A stretch of 64,000 nt of DNA from CAYXAA01 sp964462985 (GCA_964462985.1 CAYXAA010000016.1:22292-86291); one strand, 5' to 3'. Positions 26,021-35,436 are shown, counted from the first letter of the stretch. Notes: a model not told the origin generated them from the letters alone. Program-made: numbers and translations.

Positions 26021-27001
26021 ATGGCAGAAAACAAGGAAGAGTTCGAGGCGATCCGGCAGATCTACACGGTGCTGATGCTCCACTTCGTGGACGGTATGAA
26101 GCAGTCGGAGATCGCGCTCGCCATGAACCTGTCGCCGTCGAAGGTGAACAGGCTGATCGCTCAGGGCCGCAGGCTGGGTATGGTCAAGATCATGATTGAA
26201 AGCCCCTTCCAGCGGCTGGTCGACCTGGAGCAGCGCCTGAATTCAATCGAAGGTGTTACGAACTCTATCGTGGCGCCGACCGTTGCCGGCAGTCCGGACA
26301 CAACGCTGCAGCAAGTCGGCCGGGCAGCCGCCAATCAGCTTCTGGAATCCCTGCGCGACGGAGACGTGATCGCGATCACGGGCGGGAAGGCCGTCAGCGC
26401 CGTGGTCGAGAACATCCGGCCAGAGCGCGGCTTCGACGTCACCGTCGTGCCACTGACCGGTGGAGTGCAGGGCAAGTTCTATACCGATGTGAACCATCTT
26501 GCCTCACGTCTGGCGGAGCGGCTCGGCGGGAGGGCTATGCTCGTCCATGCGCCGCTCTTTGCCGAAACTCGCGAGCAGCGCGACATGCTGTTGGAGATGG
26601 CCTCCATAAAGGAGGTGTTTGACCTGGCACGCCAAGCCACCATCGCGCTGGTGGGCATCGGATCGATCATGACGCCCAACTCGAGCTATTACGACCTGCA
26701 CCCGCTGCCCAAGCTCGATCACGCGGACCTGATCCGCAGAGGCGTACGCGGCGAGTTCCTGGCGCACCTGATACGTGAGGACGGCACCGTCGCCGATCAT
26801 CCGCTCAACTCGCGCCTCGTCGCACTCGATCCGCTCGATTTGGCGCAATGCCCCCGCACCATGGGCGTGGCGGCCGGGGCGGAGAAGGTGCTGCCGATCC
26901 GCGCTGCGCTCAATGGGCGCCTCCTCGACACGCTGATCGTCGACGAGGACACCGCGGCAGTCGTGCTCGAAACCAGGGAGGCCGAACAGAATGTCGCTTG
27001 A
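26021..27001 (+). CDS. SorC/DeoR-family sugar-responsive transcriptional regulator
   Basis: A 326-aa regulator of the SorC group (relatives LsrR, EryD, DeoR of Bacillus). An N-terminal helix-turn-helix at about residues 25-55 (GMKQSEIALAMNLSPSKVNRLIAQGRRLGMVKI) precedes a sugar-phosphate-binding domain with DVIAITGGKAVSAVVENI and a phosphate-loop-like VGIGSIM. Such proteins usually repress their own operon until bound by a phosphorylated pathway intermediate, here perhaps the kinase product. The gene starts one base after the permease stop and overlaps the next gene by 11 bases. Confidence 0.88.
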   Translation: MAENKEEFEAIRQIYTVLMLHFVDGMKQSEIALAMNLSPSKVNRLIAQGRRLGMVKIMIESPFQRLVDLEQRLNSIEGVTNSIVAPTVAGSPDTTLQQVGRAAANQLLESLRDGDVIAITGGKAVSAVVENIRPERGFDVTVVPLTGGVQGKFYTDVNHLASRLAERLGGRAMLVHAPLFAETREQRDMLLEMASIKEVFDLARQATIALVGIGSIMTPNSSYYDLHPLPKLDHADLIRRGVRGEFLAHLIREDGTVADHPLNSRLVALDPLDLAQCPRTMGVAAGAEKVLPIRAALNGRLLDTLIVDEDTAAVVLETREAEQNVA

Positions 27002-27986
27002 AATGCTAACGCGCGAGATCGGTTCGTCGGGAATCCGCGCATCCGCCATCGGTCTCGGCACCTGGGCCATCGGCGGTTGGATGTGGGGCGGAACCGATGA
27101 GCAACAGTCGATCGCCGCGATTCAGGCCTCCATCGACGAAGGTGTGACCCTGATCGATACGGCGCCCGCCTATGGCCAGGGTCTGTCGGAAGAAATCGTT
27201 GGTAAGGCTATTCGGGGCAGACGCGACAAGGTGGTGCTCGCAACGAAATGCGGACTGGTGTGGCACACGGTCCAAGGCAATCACTTCTTCGACTATGAAG
27301 GCCGTCCGGTACATCGCTATCTCGGACGCGAGTCGATCGTCTACGAGGTCGAGCAGAGCCTGAGGCGGCTCAGCACCGATTACATTGACCATTACATCAC
27401 GCACTGGCAGGACCCGACGACGCCGATCGACGAAACGGTCGCTGCGTTGGAGCAGCTCAAGCGCCAGGGCAAAATCCGCTCGATTGGCGCTAGCAACGTG
27501 TCGGCTGACGACCTGAGGACCTATGTCGGAACAGGTGCGCTTGACGCAATCCAGGAGCAATACTCCATGGTTAAGCGCGACATCGAACGAACCCTGATCC
27601 CGGTCTGCCGCGAGAACGGTATTTCGGTGCTCAGCTATTCGTCGCTGGCGCTTGGTCTGCTGTCGGGCAAGATCGGACCCGAGCGTGTTTTCTCCGGCGA
27701 TGACCAGCGCAAGGACAATCCTACATTCTCTGTTGCCAACCGTGAGAAGATCGCGAGGCTGATGGCCGATATCGCCCCGCTCGCAGATGCGCACGATGCA
27801 ACACCGGCCCAGATCGTGATCACCTGGACGCTCAGTCAACCGGGCATCACTTTTGCCCTTTGCGGCGCGCGTAACCCCGTACAAGCCAGGGAAAATGCCC
27901 AAGCAGGCCGCATACGCCTGTCGCAGCCCGAGATCACCACCATCAGCGAGGCTGCTAGGCGCCATCTCACCGGCCTCGACGCCTAA
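26991..27986 (+). CDS. Aldo/keto reductase
   Basis: An NAD(P)H-dependent aldo/keto reductase (331 aa), a TIM barrel. The catalytic tetrad is visible as Asp and Tyr in LIDTAPAYGQGLSEE, Lys in VVLATKCG and His in DYIDHYITHWQDP. C-terminal cofactor-binding segments are LSYSSLALGLLSGKIGPE and ITFALCGARNPVQARENAQA. It could reduce or oxidise a sugar or short aldehyde, such as an aldolase product. It lies between the regulator (11-bp overlap) and the GlpD-like gene. Confidence 0.9.
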   Translation: MSLEMLTREIGSSGIRASAIGLGTWAIGGWMWGGTDEQQSIAAIQASIDEGVTLIDTAPAYGQGLSEEIVGKAIRGRRDKVVLATKCGLVWHTVQGNHFFDYEGRPVHRYLGRESIVYEVEQSLRRLSTDYIDHYITHWQDPTTPIDETVAALEQLKRQGKIRSIGASNVSADDLRTYVGTGALDAIQEQYSMVKRDIERTLIPVCRENGISVLSYSSLALGLLSGKIGPERVFSGDDQRKDNPTFSVANREKIARLMADIAPLADAHDATPAQIVITWTLSQPGITFALCGARNPVQARENAQAGRIRLSQPEITTISEAARRHLTGLDA

Positions 27987-28046
27987 ACTGTAGCAAGCCG
28001 AATTGACGAAGGACCAGCGCCGCCCCGTCGCGGCGAACGATCAACC

Positions 28047-29777
28047 ATGCCCAATCAAAGAGACTACAATCTCGATCAAATTCGCCGCGACGGCACGTTT
28101 GACGTCGTCGTGGTCGGAGGCGGCATTAACGGCATCGGGGTCTATCGAGAGCTGGCGCTGCAGGGGCTGCGGATACTGCTGGTGGAGCGGAACGACTTCT
28201 GTTCCGGCTGTAGCGCAGCCCCCTCACGAATGATCCACGGCGGCCTGCGTTACCTGGAAAACGGCGAGTTCAGCCTCGTCCGGGAATCGTTGCGTGAACG
28301 GGACGCCCTGCTTACCAACGCACCGCATCTGGTCCGACCGCTGCCAACCACCATACCGATCGGCAGCGTGTTCTCTGGACTCATGAATGGCGCCGCCGGC
28401 TTCTTCGGCCTCACGAGCAAACCGGCGAGCCGCGGCGCGCTGCCCATCAAGATCGGCCTCATGCTCTACGACTGGACGACACGGCATCGGCGCCTCTTGC
28501 CGAAGCACCGGTTTCGCGGTGCCGCCGAAACCCTGCGGCTGTGGCCGACGCTGTCGCCACGCCTGCGCTTCTCCGCGACCTACTACGATGCCTGGATCAG
28601 CTATCCGGAGCGGCTCGGACTGGAACTTGTACTTGATACCGGGCGGCTGGCACCCGGGAGCGTCGCGATGAATTACGCACAGCTCGTCCGCACCCCAGAC
28701 GGATTTCTGTTGACCGACGGTCCAACCGGGACCCTGCTGCCCATATCCACCCGCGCAATCGTCAATGCTACCGGCGCTTGGCTGGACGAGGCACGCGCCG
28801 CTCTGTCAGAGCGGGCTGGAGACGCCGAACCCTTCATCTCCGGTACCAAGGGCTCGCATCTGATCCTGGACTGCCCTCCGCTTCGCAATGCACTGGGCGG
28901 ACACATGATCTTCTTCGAGAACGAAGACGGGCGTGTCTGCGTGGTGTTCCCCTATCTGGGCAAGGTGCTGGCAGGCTCGACCGACATTCGCATCAATTCG
29001 ACGGGCCGCGTGCGGTGCGAACCGGAGGAGCGGGACTACATCCTCGATGCCGTCCGGACGGTGTTTCCCACCATCCCACTGTCGGCGGGAGACGTCGTCT
29101 ACAGCTTCAGCGGCATCCGCCCGCTGCCGAAAAGCGATCATGCGTTCACGGGGCGCATCTCGCGCGGTCATTTCGTGCATCGGCTGGACGGCAACGTGCC
29201 GCAGTTCTGCATGGTAGGCGGCAAATGGACCACCTTCCGCGCCTTCGCCGAGCAGACTGCCGACGTCGTTCTGGACGAACTCCAACACGAGCGCCGCTGC
29301 AACACGATTGAATTAGCGATCGGCGGCGGTGCGGATTTCCCCGCGAACTCGGCGGAGCTTGAGAAGGAACTGATCGCCACATTTGGCATCACTTCGGACC
29401 GGGCGGCGTGGCTTGTCGATGCCTACGGAACCCGGGCGCATGAGGTTCTCGCCTTCTGCCTGGGCCGGGAGGACGACAGGCCGATCGCAGGTGCGGCCGG
29501 CATGACGGCGGCCGAAGTCGTTTTCCTTCTCCAAACGGAGTTCGTCGTCGGCCTTGACGACATCTTGCAGCGCAGGACGCCGATCTCGATCAGGGGCGAC
29601 ATCTCCCTTTCCATCATCGAAGAGGTCGCGGGGATCATGGCGCGAGAGCTCGACTGGAGCGAAGCGCGCAGGAGCCAAGAATGCGAAACCTTCGTCCGCG
29701 ACCTGGCGGACTATCACGGCGTCTCGCGCGAGACGCTTGAACGAAGACGCTACAACCGGAGCATCCGATGCGCGTAA
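28047..29777 (+). CDS. GlpD-like FAD-dependent polyol-phosphate dehydrogenase
   Basis: A flavoprotein of the glycerol-3-phosphate dehydrogenase family (576 aa). The N-terminal FAD-binding motif is FDVVVVGGGINGIGVYREL, followed by the family signature RMIHGGLRYLENGEFSLVRESLRERD. Later come GTKGSHLILDCPP, VFPYLGKVLAGSTDIRIN and FSGIRPLPKS. The C-terminal helical domain is complete. Family members pass electrons to quinone at the membrane. In operons with an FGGY kinase (as EryB with EryA) they oxidise a polyol phosphate to a ketose phosphate; that role here is inferred from context. Confidence 0.87.
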   Translation: MPNQRDYNLDQIRRDGTFDVVVVGGGINGIGVYRELALQGLRILLVERNDFCSGCSAAPSRMIHGGLRYLENGEFSLVRESLRERDALLTNAPHLVRPLPTTIPIGSVFSGLMNGAAGFFGLTSKPASRGALPIKIGLMLYDWTTRHRRLLPKHRFRGAAETLRLWPTLSPRLRFSATYYDAWISYPERLGLELVLDTGRLAPGSVAMNYAQLVRTPDGFLLTDGPTGTLLPISTRAIVNATGAWLDEARAALSERAGDAEPFISGTKGSHLILDCPPLRNALGGHMIFFENEDGRVCVVFPYLGKVLAGSTDIRINSTGRVRCEPEERDYILDAVRTVFPTIPLSAGDVVYSFSGIRPLPKSDHAFTGRISRGHFVHRLDGNVPQFCMVGGKWTTFRAFAEQTADVVLDELQHERRCNTIELAIGGGADFPANSAELEKELIATFGITSDRAAWLVDAYGTRAHEVLAFCLGREDDRPIAGAAGMTAAEVVFLLQTEFVVGLDDILQRRTPISIRGDISLSIIEEVAGIMARELDWSEARRSQECETFVRDLADYHGVSRETLERRRYNRSIRCA

Positions 29778-30610
29778 GCACGAAGGCACGCATGAATCGT
29801 CTTTTCAATAATGGCGGCTGCCTCGACGTGGCCGTCGACCACGGTGTCTGCAACGAGCCGAGCTTCCTTGCCGGTCTCGAAGACATGGCCAGCGTCGTTG
29901 ACACATTGATCCGCGCCGGGCCCGACGCCATCCAGATGGCCTACGGTCAGGCAGACCTGCTTCAATGCCGCCCGGAGAAGAACAAGCCGGCACTGGTCAT
30001 GCGCATCGACCTGGGCAATCCCTACAACGCCCAACGGCACCGAGTAATGTGGTCCATGCTGCAGAACCACGACGAACCGATCGTAGGCGCGCTGGAGATG
30101 GATGCCGCCTGCGTTGTCGTCAATCTCTTCATGCTACCGGACGAGCCGGAGCTGTTCCGCCAGTGCGTCGAGAACATCAGCCGCGTCAGGCTTGCCTGCC
30201 ATCGATACGGGATGCCGCTGATGATCGAGCCACTGGTGATGCTGCCCAACGAAGTCCGTGGCGGCTACCAGGTCGACGGCGACGCCGAGAAAATTGCAAC
30301 GCTGGTGCGGCTGGCTGCGGAAATGGGGGCCGACATCATCAAGGCCGATCCGACCGACGATCCGGAGGACTTTCACCGCGTGGTCGAGGCGGCGCGGGTA
30401 CCGGTGCTGGTGCGCGGTGGCGGCAAGGAAGACCTGAGGACTGTGCTTACAAGATCTGCAACGCTGATGAAGCAGGGGGCGAAGGGTATGGTCTACGGTC
30501 GCAACATCTATCAGCATGCCAATCCGAAGGCAGTGGTAAACGCGCTCATGGCCATAATCCATCATGGGGCCGGCGGCGACGACGCTTGGGACATCTACAA
30601 CCGTGGCTAG
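29768..30610 (+). CDS. LsrF/FbaB-like class I aldolase (DeoC/LacD superfamily)
   Basis: A 280-aa TIM-barrel protein closely resembling LsrF (AI-2 phosphate thiolase) and archaeal-type fructose-bisphosphate aldolases. Matches are LDVAVDHGVCN near the N-terminus, AEMGADIIKADPTDD with the likely Schiff-base lysine, VPVLVRGGGKED, and GAKGMVYGRNIYQHANPKAVVNALMAIIHHG at the C-terminus. It overlaps the GlpD-like gene by 10 bases. It should cleave or transfer a unit from the phosphorylated keto intermediate made by the kinase and dehydrogenase. Confidence 0.85.
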   Translation: MRVSTKARMNRLFNNGGCLDVAVDHGVCNEPSFLAGLEDMASVVDTLIRAGPDAIQMAYGQADLLQCRPEKNKPALVMRIDLGNPYNAQRHRVMWSMLQNHDEPIVGALEMDAACVVVNLFMLPDEPELFRQCVENISRVRLACHRYGMPLMIEPLVMLPNEVRGGYQVDGDAEKIATLVRLAAEMGADIIKADPTDDPEDFHRVVEAARVPVLVRGGGKEDLRTVLTRSATLMKQGAKGMVYGRNIYQHANPKAVVNALMAIIHHGAGGDDAWDIYNRG

Positions 30611-32123
30611 ATCGGGTCCATGGCTTCTCGGCCTCGATGCCGGCAACACGGTCATCAAGGCGGTGCTGTTCGACACGTCCGGCCGGCAGTTGGTCGCGTA
30701 CGGTATCGATGGCGCTACGCACAAACCTGGCCCGGGCATGGTGGAGCGGTCAGTCCCGGAACTCTGGACGAATGCCAGGACGGCCATCGCCACTTGCATA
30801 GCGTCGGCTGGCATAAACCCGCGTGACATTGCCGCAATCGGCACGGCCGGACACGGCAACGGCCTCTACCTGCTCGACCAAGGCGGGGCTGCACTGGTGG
30901 GTGTGCAATCGCTCGACACCCGGGCCGCCGCCCTGGCCGCGGAATTGGACGAGCACGCCGGCGCGCGTCTGCACGCGATTGCGCTGCAACGGCCTTGGCC
31001 TTCGCAGACGCCCCTGCTGTTCCTGTGGCTCAAGCACCATCGACCGGATCTTTATGCTAAAGCCGGCAAGCTGCTGTTTGCAAAAGACGTCCTGAATTGG
31101 CATCTGACCGGCACGCAGGCCAGTGAGATCTCCGACATGTCGGGGGCAGGGCTGCTGCGGCTGCCAGAAGCGCGATACGACGCCGAACTGCTAGATCTGT
31201 ACGGCCTGGACGACGCAGAGCCGCTGCTGCCGCCGCTGCACCAGCCATCCGATATCATCGGAACTGTCACGGCGGAGGCGGCCGCGGCAACTGGGCTGAT
31301 CCAGGGCACCCCCGTCGTGGCCGGCTATTTCGATGTCGTTGCCTCGGCGATCGGTTCCGGCGTCATCGGTCCCGGCGTGGCTTCCATCGTCGCCGGAAGT
31401 TGGTCAATCAACCAAGTCTTGTCGGACACGCCCGTGCGCGACGACCGTGTCTTCATGGTTGCGACCTACGGTCCCGGCCGCTTTGTCAACATGGAAAACA
31501 GCGCAACTTCAGCCGCCAATCTCGAATGGTATGTCCGCACGCTGGTGGAACGTGGCGGCCATCACGACGATCCGTTCGGCTTCGCCAACCGCGCCTTGGG
31601 CGACGTTGTGCCTGCGCACGATGATCCGCTGTTCCATCCCTTCCTCTATGGTGGCCGCCTTGGCGCACACCAGCGAGGCGGCTTCTTCGGTCTGGCCGGC
31701 TGGCATGGCGAGGGACACATGCTCAGGGCGCTGTTCGAGGGCGTAGTGTTCGAACACCGGCGCCATGTTGAGGTGCTGGCCGAGGCCGGAGTGATGTTCT
31801 CGACGGCGGTGCTTTCGGGCGGCGGCTCACGTTCGCCGCATTGGCCGCAGATGTTCGCGGATGGGCTCGGCGTGCCGGTGACCACAGCCGAGGCGAAGGA
31901 GACCGGAGCGCTCGGTGCTGCCATCGCGGCGGCCGTGGGGGCGCGACTCTTTGCCGACGAGATCGCGGCGGTCCGGGCCATGACGCGCGCCGCCCGCACG
32001 TACGTGCCCGATAGCCGGATGCGCGCGCACTACGATCGGCGCTACGCCATCTGGAAACGGCTTACCCGGGCCGTCGACCCCCTATGGCGGGAACTCGCGA
32101 AACCGGCAATCAAGATGCCATGA
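30603..32123 (+). CDS. FGGY-family carbohydrate kinase
   Basis: A sugar/polyol kinase (506 aa) with the two FGGY domains. Seen: the N-terminal phosphate loop LLGLDAGNTVIKAVLFD, substrate-region GTAGHGNGLYLLD, and late VVLSGGG-like AVLSGGGSRSPHWPQMFADGLGVPV with GALGAAIAAAVG. It most resembles LsrK, EryA and xylulokinase-type enzymes, so a tetritol, pentitol or AI-2-like substrate is reasonable. I chose the GTG at 30603, which overlaps the aldolase stop; an ATG at 30564 is possible but adds unaligned residues. It is followed, with an ATGA overlap, by a broken gene. Confidence 0.87.
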   Translation: MARSGPWLLGLDAGNTVIKAVLFDTSGRQLVAYGIDGATHKPGPGMVERSVPELWTNARTAIATCIASAGINPRDIAAIGTAGHGNGLYLLDQGGAALVGVQSLDTRAAALAAELDEHAGARLHAIALQRPWPSQTPLLFLWLKHHRPDLYAKAGKLLFAKDVLNWHLTGTQASEISDMSGAGLLRLPEARYDAELLDLYGLDDAEPLLPPLHQPSDIIGTVTAEAAAATGLIQGTPVVAGYFDVVASAIGSGVIGPGVASIVAGSWSINQVLSDTPVRDDRVFMVATYGPGRFVNMENSATSAANLEWYVRTLVERGGHHDDPFGFANRALGDVVPAHDDPLFHPFLYGGRLGAHQRGGFFGLAGWHGEGHMLRALFEGVVFEHRRHVEVLAEAGVMFSTAVLSGGGSRSPHWPQMFADGLGVPVTTAEAKETGALGAAIAAAVGARLFADEIAAVRAMTRAARTYVPDSRMRAHYDRRYAIWKRLTRAVDPLWRELAKPAIKMP

Positions 32124-32287
32124 CCGACGCACGCTACGACCAATTCATCGTCTGCAGGGTTACCGCCGGCTCCGTGCTGGCCAACCGGCTCACGGCCGAC
32201 GACCGCTCCCGCGTGTTGCTAATCGAGGCCGGTGGGCCCGCCCACAACCATTGGCTGCATATCCCGCTTCTGCATGGGCGGAGCTGA
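32120..32287 (+). pseudogene. GMC-family oxidoreductase, N-terminal remnant
   Basis: A 55-codon frame that matches the first residues of choline-dehydrogenase-like GMC flavoproteins: YDQFIV, then AGSVLANRLTADDRSRVLLIEAGGPAHNHWLHIP, then an early stop. Full-length relatives exceed 500 aa, and the glycine-rich FAD loop is damaged (CRVTAGS where GxGxAGS is expected). It keeps an ATGA overlap with the kinase, so it was probably once the last gene of the operon. It runs head-on into another gene remnant. Confidence 0.75.
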
Positions 32288-32590
32288 GTTCGTCGGCAAG
32301 CGCGACTGAAATCGTTGAGGTGAGGATGTCACTACGCCGAGTCGGGCCTGCGAAAGAATTCCAGTCCCGAGAACAACCTCGCGGGTCGCCGCATCGTCGG
32401 CCAGCAACGTGAACGCTACGTCACCATTCAATGAGTCGGCCACATCGCCCACCATTCTCAAACCATCGACGCCGGGATTGCCGGATCGATCCCATGCCCG
32501 CACGACATGACCTGCCTCCGGGAGCCTGCGCGCCATCGCCGATCCCATTGCGCCAAGGCCGATGACTCCACTTCCATCTCCAGCTCTCGC
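32260..32590 (-). pseudogene. 3-hydroxyisobutyrate/6-phosphogluconate dehydrogenase-like remnant
   Basis: On the minus strand, GSGVIGLGAMGSAMARRL followed by EAGHVVRAWDRS is the NAD(P)-binding start of the beta-hydroxyacid dehydrogenase family. The match goes on through LADDAATREVVLG and, after a frameshift, STISVALADELSSAHAEAG. No in-frame start codon precedes it and the rest of the protein is gone. The 3' end meets the GMC remnant at about 32260-32285, which marks a deletion or recombination joint. Confidence 0.7.
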
Positions 32591-32735
32591 CGGTCCGTCA
32601 CCGTGGCATCACGCCATGCGATTTCAGCCTGAAATGCATCATCGAAACTCAATTCGCAGAGCAGCGCCGTGGCGGTGGTTCATGGTCGCCTACAGCGCTT
32701 GACTGTTTGTCTCGGACCGCCCAGCAGAGCATGCC

Positions 32736-33494
32736 TCAAATTTGCGATACACCGCCGTCGACAGTCATTTCGATGCCGTTGACATACCGGCCATCATTTG
32801 ATGCCAGGAACAGGGCGGCAGACGCAATCTCTGCCGGTTCCGCCATGTAGCCCAGCGGAACCTTCCCACCGACATCTTCCTTCAAAGCTTCAATCTCACC
32901 TACACTCATTCGAAGACCGTTCTCGAAGAGTGACGTGAACGTGAAGCCAGGGCTAAGCGCATTGACACGGATCTTCCGGTCACGAAGATCATTGGCCCAG
33001 GAGCGTGCAAATGACCTCACGGCCGCCTTGGAAGCATTGTACAGGCTGAGGCGCTCCATGCCACTATTGGCGCATATCGATGCCGTCAGCACCAGCGATG
33101 CCCCATCCTTCACGAGAGGCAGCAATGTCTGGACAGTAAAGAACACCCCCTTCACATTGATATCGAATGTCCTGTCGAATTCAATTTCCTTGGTCTTGCC
33201 AATCTCGTTCTTCTCGCAGATCCCCGCATTCGCGAAAACACAATCCAGTCGGTCGCCGCGCCTCTCGATCTCGTCCTTAAGCTTTTTCAGGTCGGAAGGG
33301 CTCGAAACGTCGGAAACAACGGCGACGGCCGCCTCGCCAAGTCGGGCGGTGGCCTCTTTCAGCGATCCGGCCGACCGACCAGTAATATAGACCCGCTTGA
33401 CGCCCTGCAGGATGAGAGCTTGGGCAATGGAGAAACCAATGCCGCTCGATCCCCCGGTTACAACGGCCACATGGTTGGAGAACTTGAAAGACAC
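32736..33494 (-). CDS. Short-chain dehydrogenase/reductase (SDR)
   Basis: A classical SDR (252 aa). Cofactor motif TGGSSGIGFSIAQAL (residues 14-28), NAG in VFANAGICEKNE, catalytic Ser in VLTASICANSG, and YNASKAAVRSFARSWANDL (YxxxK) are intact, as is the C-terminal ALFLASNDGRYVNGIEMTVDGG. It starts with GTG preceded by GAAAGGAATAG, very like the leader of the next upstream aldehyde dehydrogenase. Oxidation or reduction of an alcohol or sugar is likely; the substrate is unknown. Confidence 0.9.
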   Translation of the reverse strand: MSFKFSNHVAVVTGGSSGIGFSIAQALILQGVKRVYITGRSAGSLKEATARLGEAAVAVVSDVSSPSDLKKLKDEIERRGDRLDCVFANAGICEKNEIGKTKEIEFDRTFDINVKGVFFTVQTLLPLVKDGASLVLTASICANSGMERLSLYNASKAAVRSFARSWANDLRDRKIRVNALSPGFTFTSLFENGLRMSVGEIEALKEDVGGKVPLGYMAEPAEIASAALFLASNDGRYVNGIEMTVDGGVSQI

Positions 33495-34011
33495 TTTCTA
33501 TTCCTTTCAAGGCAAGTCATGTTAGAGGATGCATGATGCAGAACGACTGCGACGTTGGACTTTTTGGCTTGCGTTGGACGAGAGACTCTGCGCTTGTCTC
33601 GATCTCATGCTGTATGATCGGATTCGAGATCAGAGATACCTTAGGCTGCTGCCTGTATCGCACTCTGGATGGCCAAACGAATTTGCGAGGCAATTCGATA
33701 ACGAGCAGCCGCCTCGGCGAGTTAAGGAAGCGCCAAGAGCGGCATTGCCCGTACGTGGACGGTCGAGGGCGGAGTTGCCATCCGAGACCGGAAACTGAAG
33801 AAGCCGCTGATCGGGCCCGACCGCGCGCCAGAATGGCCATTAGCTTCGGCGTCCTCACCCAATCGGCATCGACGATTGCAGCTCGGGTCGATCTTCCTCC
33901 GTTCGGACGCAGCCCTCACCGCGGCCGGCTTCGATCAGACCTGAATGAGGAGCACGCCGTCGTTCCGATAACAGGAGGAGTAGAGGGGGTTAGCCTGAGC
34001 AACCGCACCAC
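33495..34011. other. 517-bp region with no recognisable gene
   Basis: The region lies between the SDR gene and the aldehyde dehydrogenase gene, both leftward. Open frames exist on both strands (for example 33533-34072 plus and 33517-33858 minus), but none has family-like motifs or a good ribosome binding site. It may hold the SDR promoter and degraded sequence. Confidence 0.4.
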
Positions 34012-35391
34012 TCAACGGTCAAGGCCGCCCATGAGGACATACTTGACCTCCAGAAACTCCTCGATGCCGTAATGACTACCCTCTCTTCCGTAGCCGGAAT
34101 GCTTGACGCCGCCGAAGGGGACGGAGGCGGTGCCGACCGACCCCGAGTTCAGGATCACCATGCCGGCCTCGATGTTGCGGGACAGGCGGAAAGCCCGTGC
34201 GAGGTCACGCGTGTAAGCGTAGGCAACGAGGCCATACTCGCTGCTGCTCGCACGCTTCACGGCCTCCTCCTCAGTTTGGAAGCGGTAGACCGGAAAGACA
34301 GGGCCGAAGATCTCAGTCCGCGCAATGCGCATTCCGTCGTTGAGCTCGGTGAGAATCGTCGGCTCATAGAACAGACCGCCCTTAGCGTGTGCCTTTCCGC
34401 CAAGCTCCACCTTAGCGCCGCTACTCTTCGCGTCATCGACCAGATCTGCCACCTTGTCATAGCCGGCCTGGTTTATCATTGGGCCGACAACAAACTCATC
34501 CTGCAGACCCTGGTCGACACGGATCTTTGCGACTTTTTCGGCCACCGCAGCAACAAACCGATCGTGGATATCAGCTTGAACGTAAATGCGATTCGGGGAA
34601 ATGCAAACCTGTCCGGAGTTTCTCAGTTTCGCCGCCACAAGGCCAGCGACTGCGTCATCGAAACTGGCGTCGTCGAATACGATGAAAGGCGCATTGCCGC
34701 CAAGTTCCAGCGTCATCTTCTTGAGGTCTTTGCCGCACGCAGAGGCGAGCAGCTTGCCGACCACCGTTGATCCGGTGAACGAGATCTTGCGAATGCGCGG
34801 ATCGCTCGTGAATACCTCGCCAATCTCCTTCGGATCTCCGGTCACCATCTCGAAGACACCCTCGGGAATGCCAGCCCTTCTCGCATATTCCAGCAACTTG
34901 TATGCGGTCAGAGGCGTCTCCTCCGACGGCTTGATGATCATCGTGCAACCAGCAGCGAGCGCCGTCGCAATCTTGCGGGTGATCATCATGAATGGGAAGT
35001 TCCAAGGAGTGATTGCCGCGGTCGGACCGGCCGGTTCCTTGAACACTAGCACGGAGGCATTGCCGGCGTGCGTGGGGATCGTGTCGCCGTAAACGCGCTT
35101 GGCTTCCTCAGCGTACCACTCGACGAACCCTAGACCGTAGTCGATCTCGCCCATCGCCTCGGAGAGGCACTTGCCGTTCTCCTTGACCATGATTTCCGCG
35201 AATATCCGCTTTTCGTCGCGCACCAATTCAAACCAACGCCGCAGAAACTCACTGCGTTCCCTGGCGAGAGTGCGCGACCAAGACGGGAACGCATTGCAGG
35301 TCCGGTCGACAGCCGCCCTCACTTCATTCAGCGTCATCTTTGGCGCTTCGCCGACAATTGATCCGTCAGCGGGATTCAGTACCTGGATCAA
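34012..35391 (-). CDS. NAD(P)-dependent aldehyde dehydrogenase (succinate-semialdehyde dehydrogenase-like)
   Basis: An ALDH superfamily enzyme (459 aa). Visible: TPWNFPFMMITRKIATALAAGCTMIIKPSEETPLTAYKL (cofactor site), FTGSTVVGKLLA, catalytic Glu in LELGGNAPFIVFDD, catalytic Cys in RNSGQVCISPNRIYV, and the late EIFGPVFPVYRF. It is closest to GabD-like semialdehyde dehydrogenases. I chose a TTG start at 35391, preceded by GGAAAGGAAC, because the SDR gene has almost the same leader before its GTG. An ATG at 35436 is the alternative. It could oxidise an aldehyde from the upstream sugar pathway. Confidence 0.85.
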   Translation of the reverse strand: MIQVLNPADGSIVGEAPKMTLNEVRAAVDRTCNAFPSWSRTLARERSEFLRRWFELVRDEKRIFAEIMVKENGKCLSEAMGEIDYGLGFVEWYAEEAKRVYGDTIPTHAGNASVLVFKEPAGPTAAITPWNFPFMMITRKIATALAAGCTMIIKPSEETPLTAYKLLEYARRAGIPEGVFEMVTGDPKEIGEVFTSDPRIRKISFTGSTVVGKLLASACGKDLKKMTLELGGNAPFIVFDDASFDDAVAGLVAAKLRNSGQVCISPNRIYVQADIHDRFVAAVAEKVAKIRVDQGLQDEFVVGPMINQAGYDKVADLVDDAKSSGAKVELGGKAHAKGGLFYEPTILTELNDGMRIARTEIFGPVFPVYRFQTEEEAVKRASSSEYGLVAYAYTRDLARAFRLSRNIEAGMVILNSGSVGTASVPFGGVKHSGYGREGSHYGIEEFLEVKYVLMGGLDR

Positions 35392-35436
35392 TTTTTGTTC
35401 CTTTCCAAGATTGTAGCCGACCCGCCTCGCGAACAT

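Noticed and set aside
27006..27965. 319-codon minus-strand open frame
   Set aside because: Fully antisense to the aldo/keto reductase gene, which has an intact catalytic tetrad. A GC-rich shadow.
32120..32287. Functional small protein downstream of the kinase
   Set aside because: It is clearly the first tenth of a GMC oxidoreductase with a damaged FAD loop.
33533..34072. 179-codon plus-strand frame in the gap between SDR and aldehyde dehydrogenase
   Set aside because: No ribosome binding site, unusual composition and no recognisable motif; it also runs into the aldehyde dehydrogenase 3' end.
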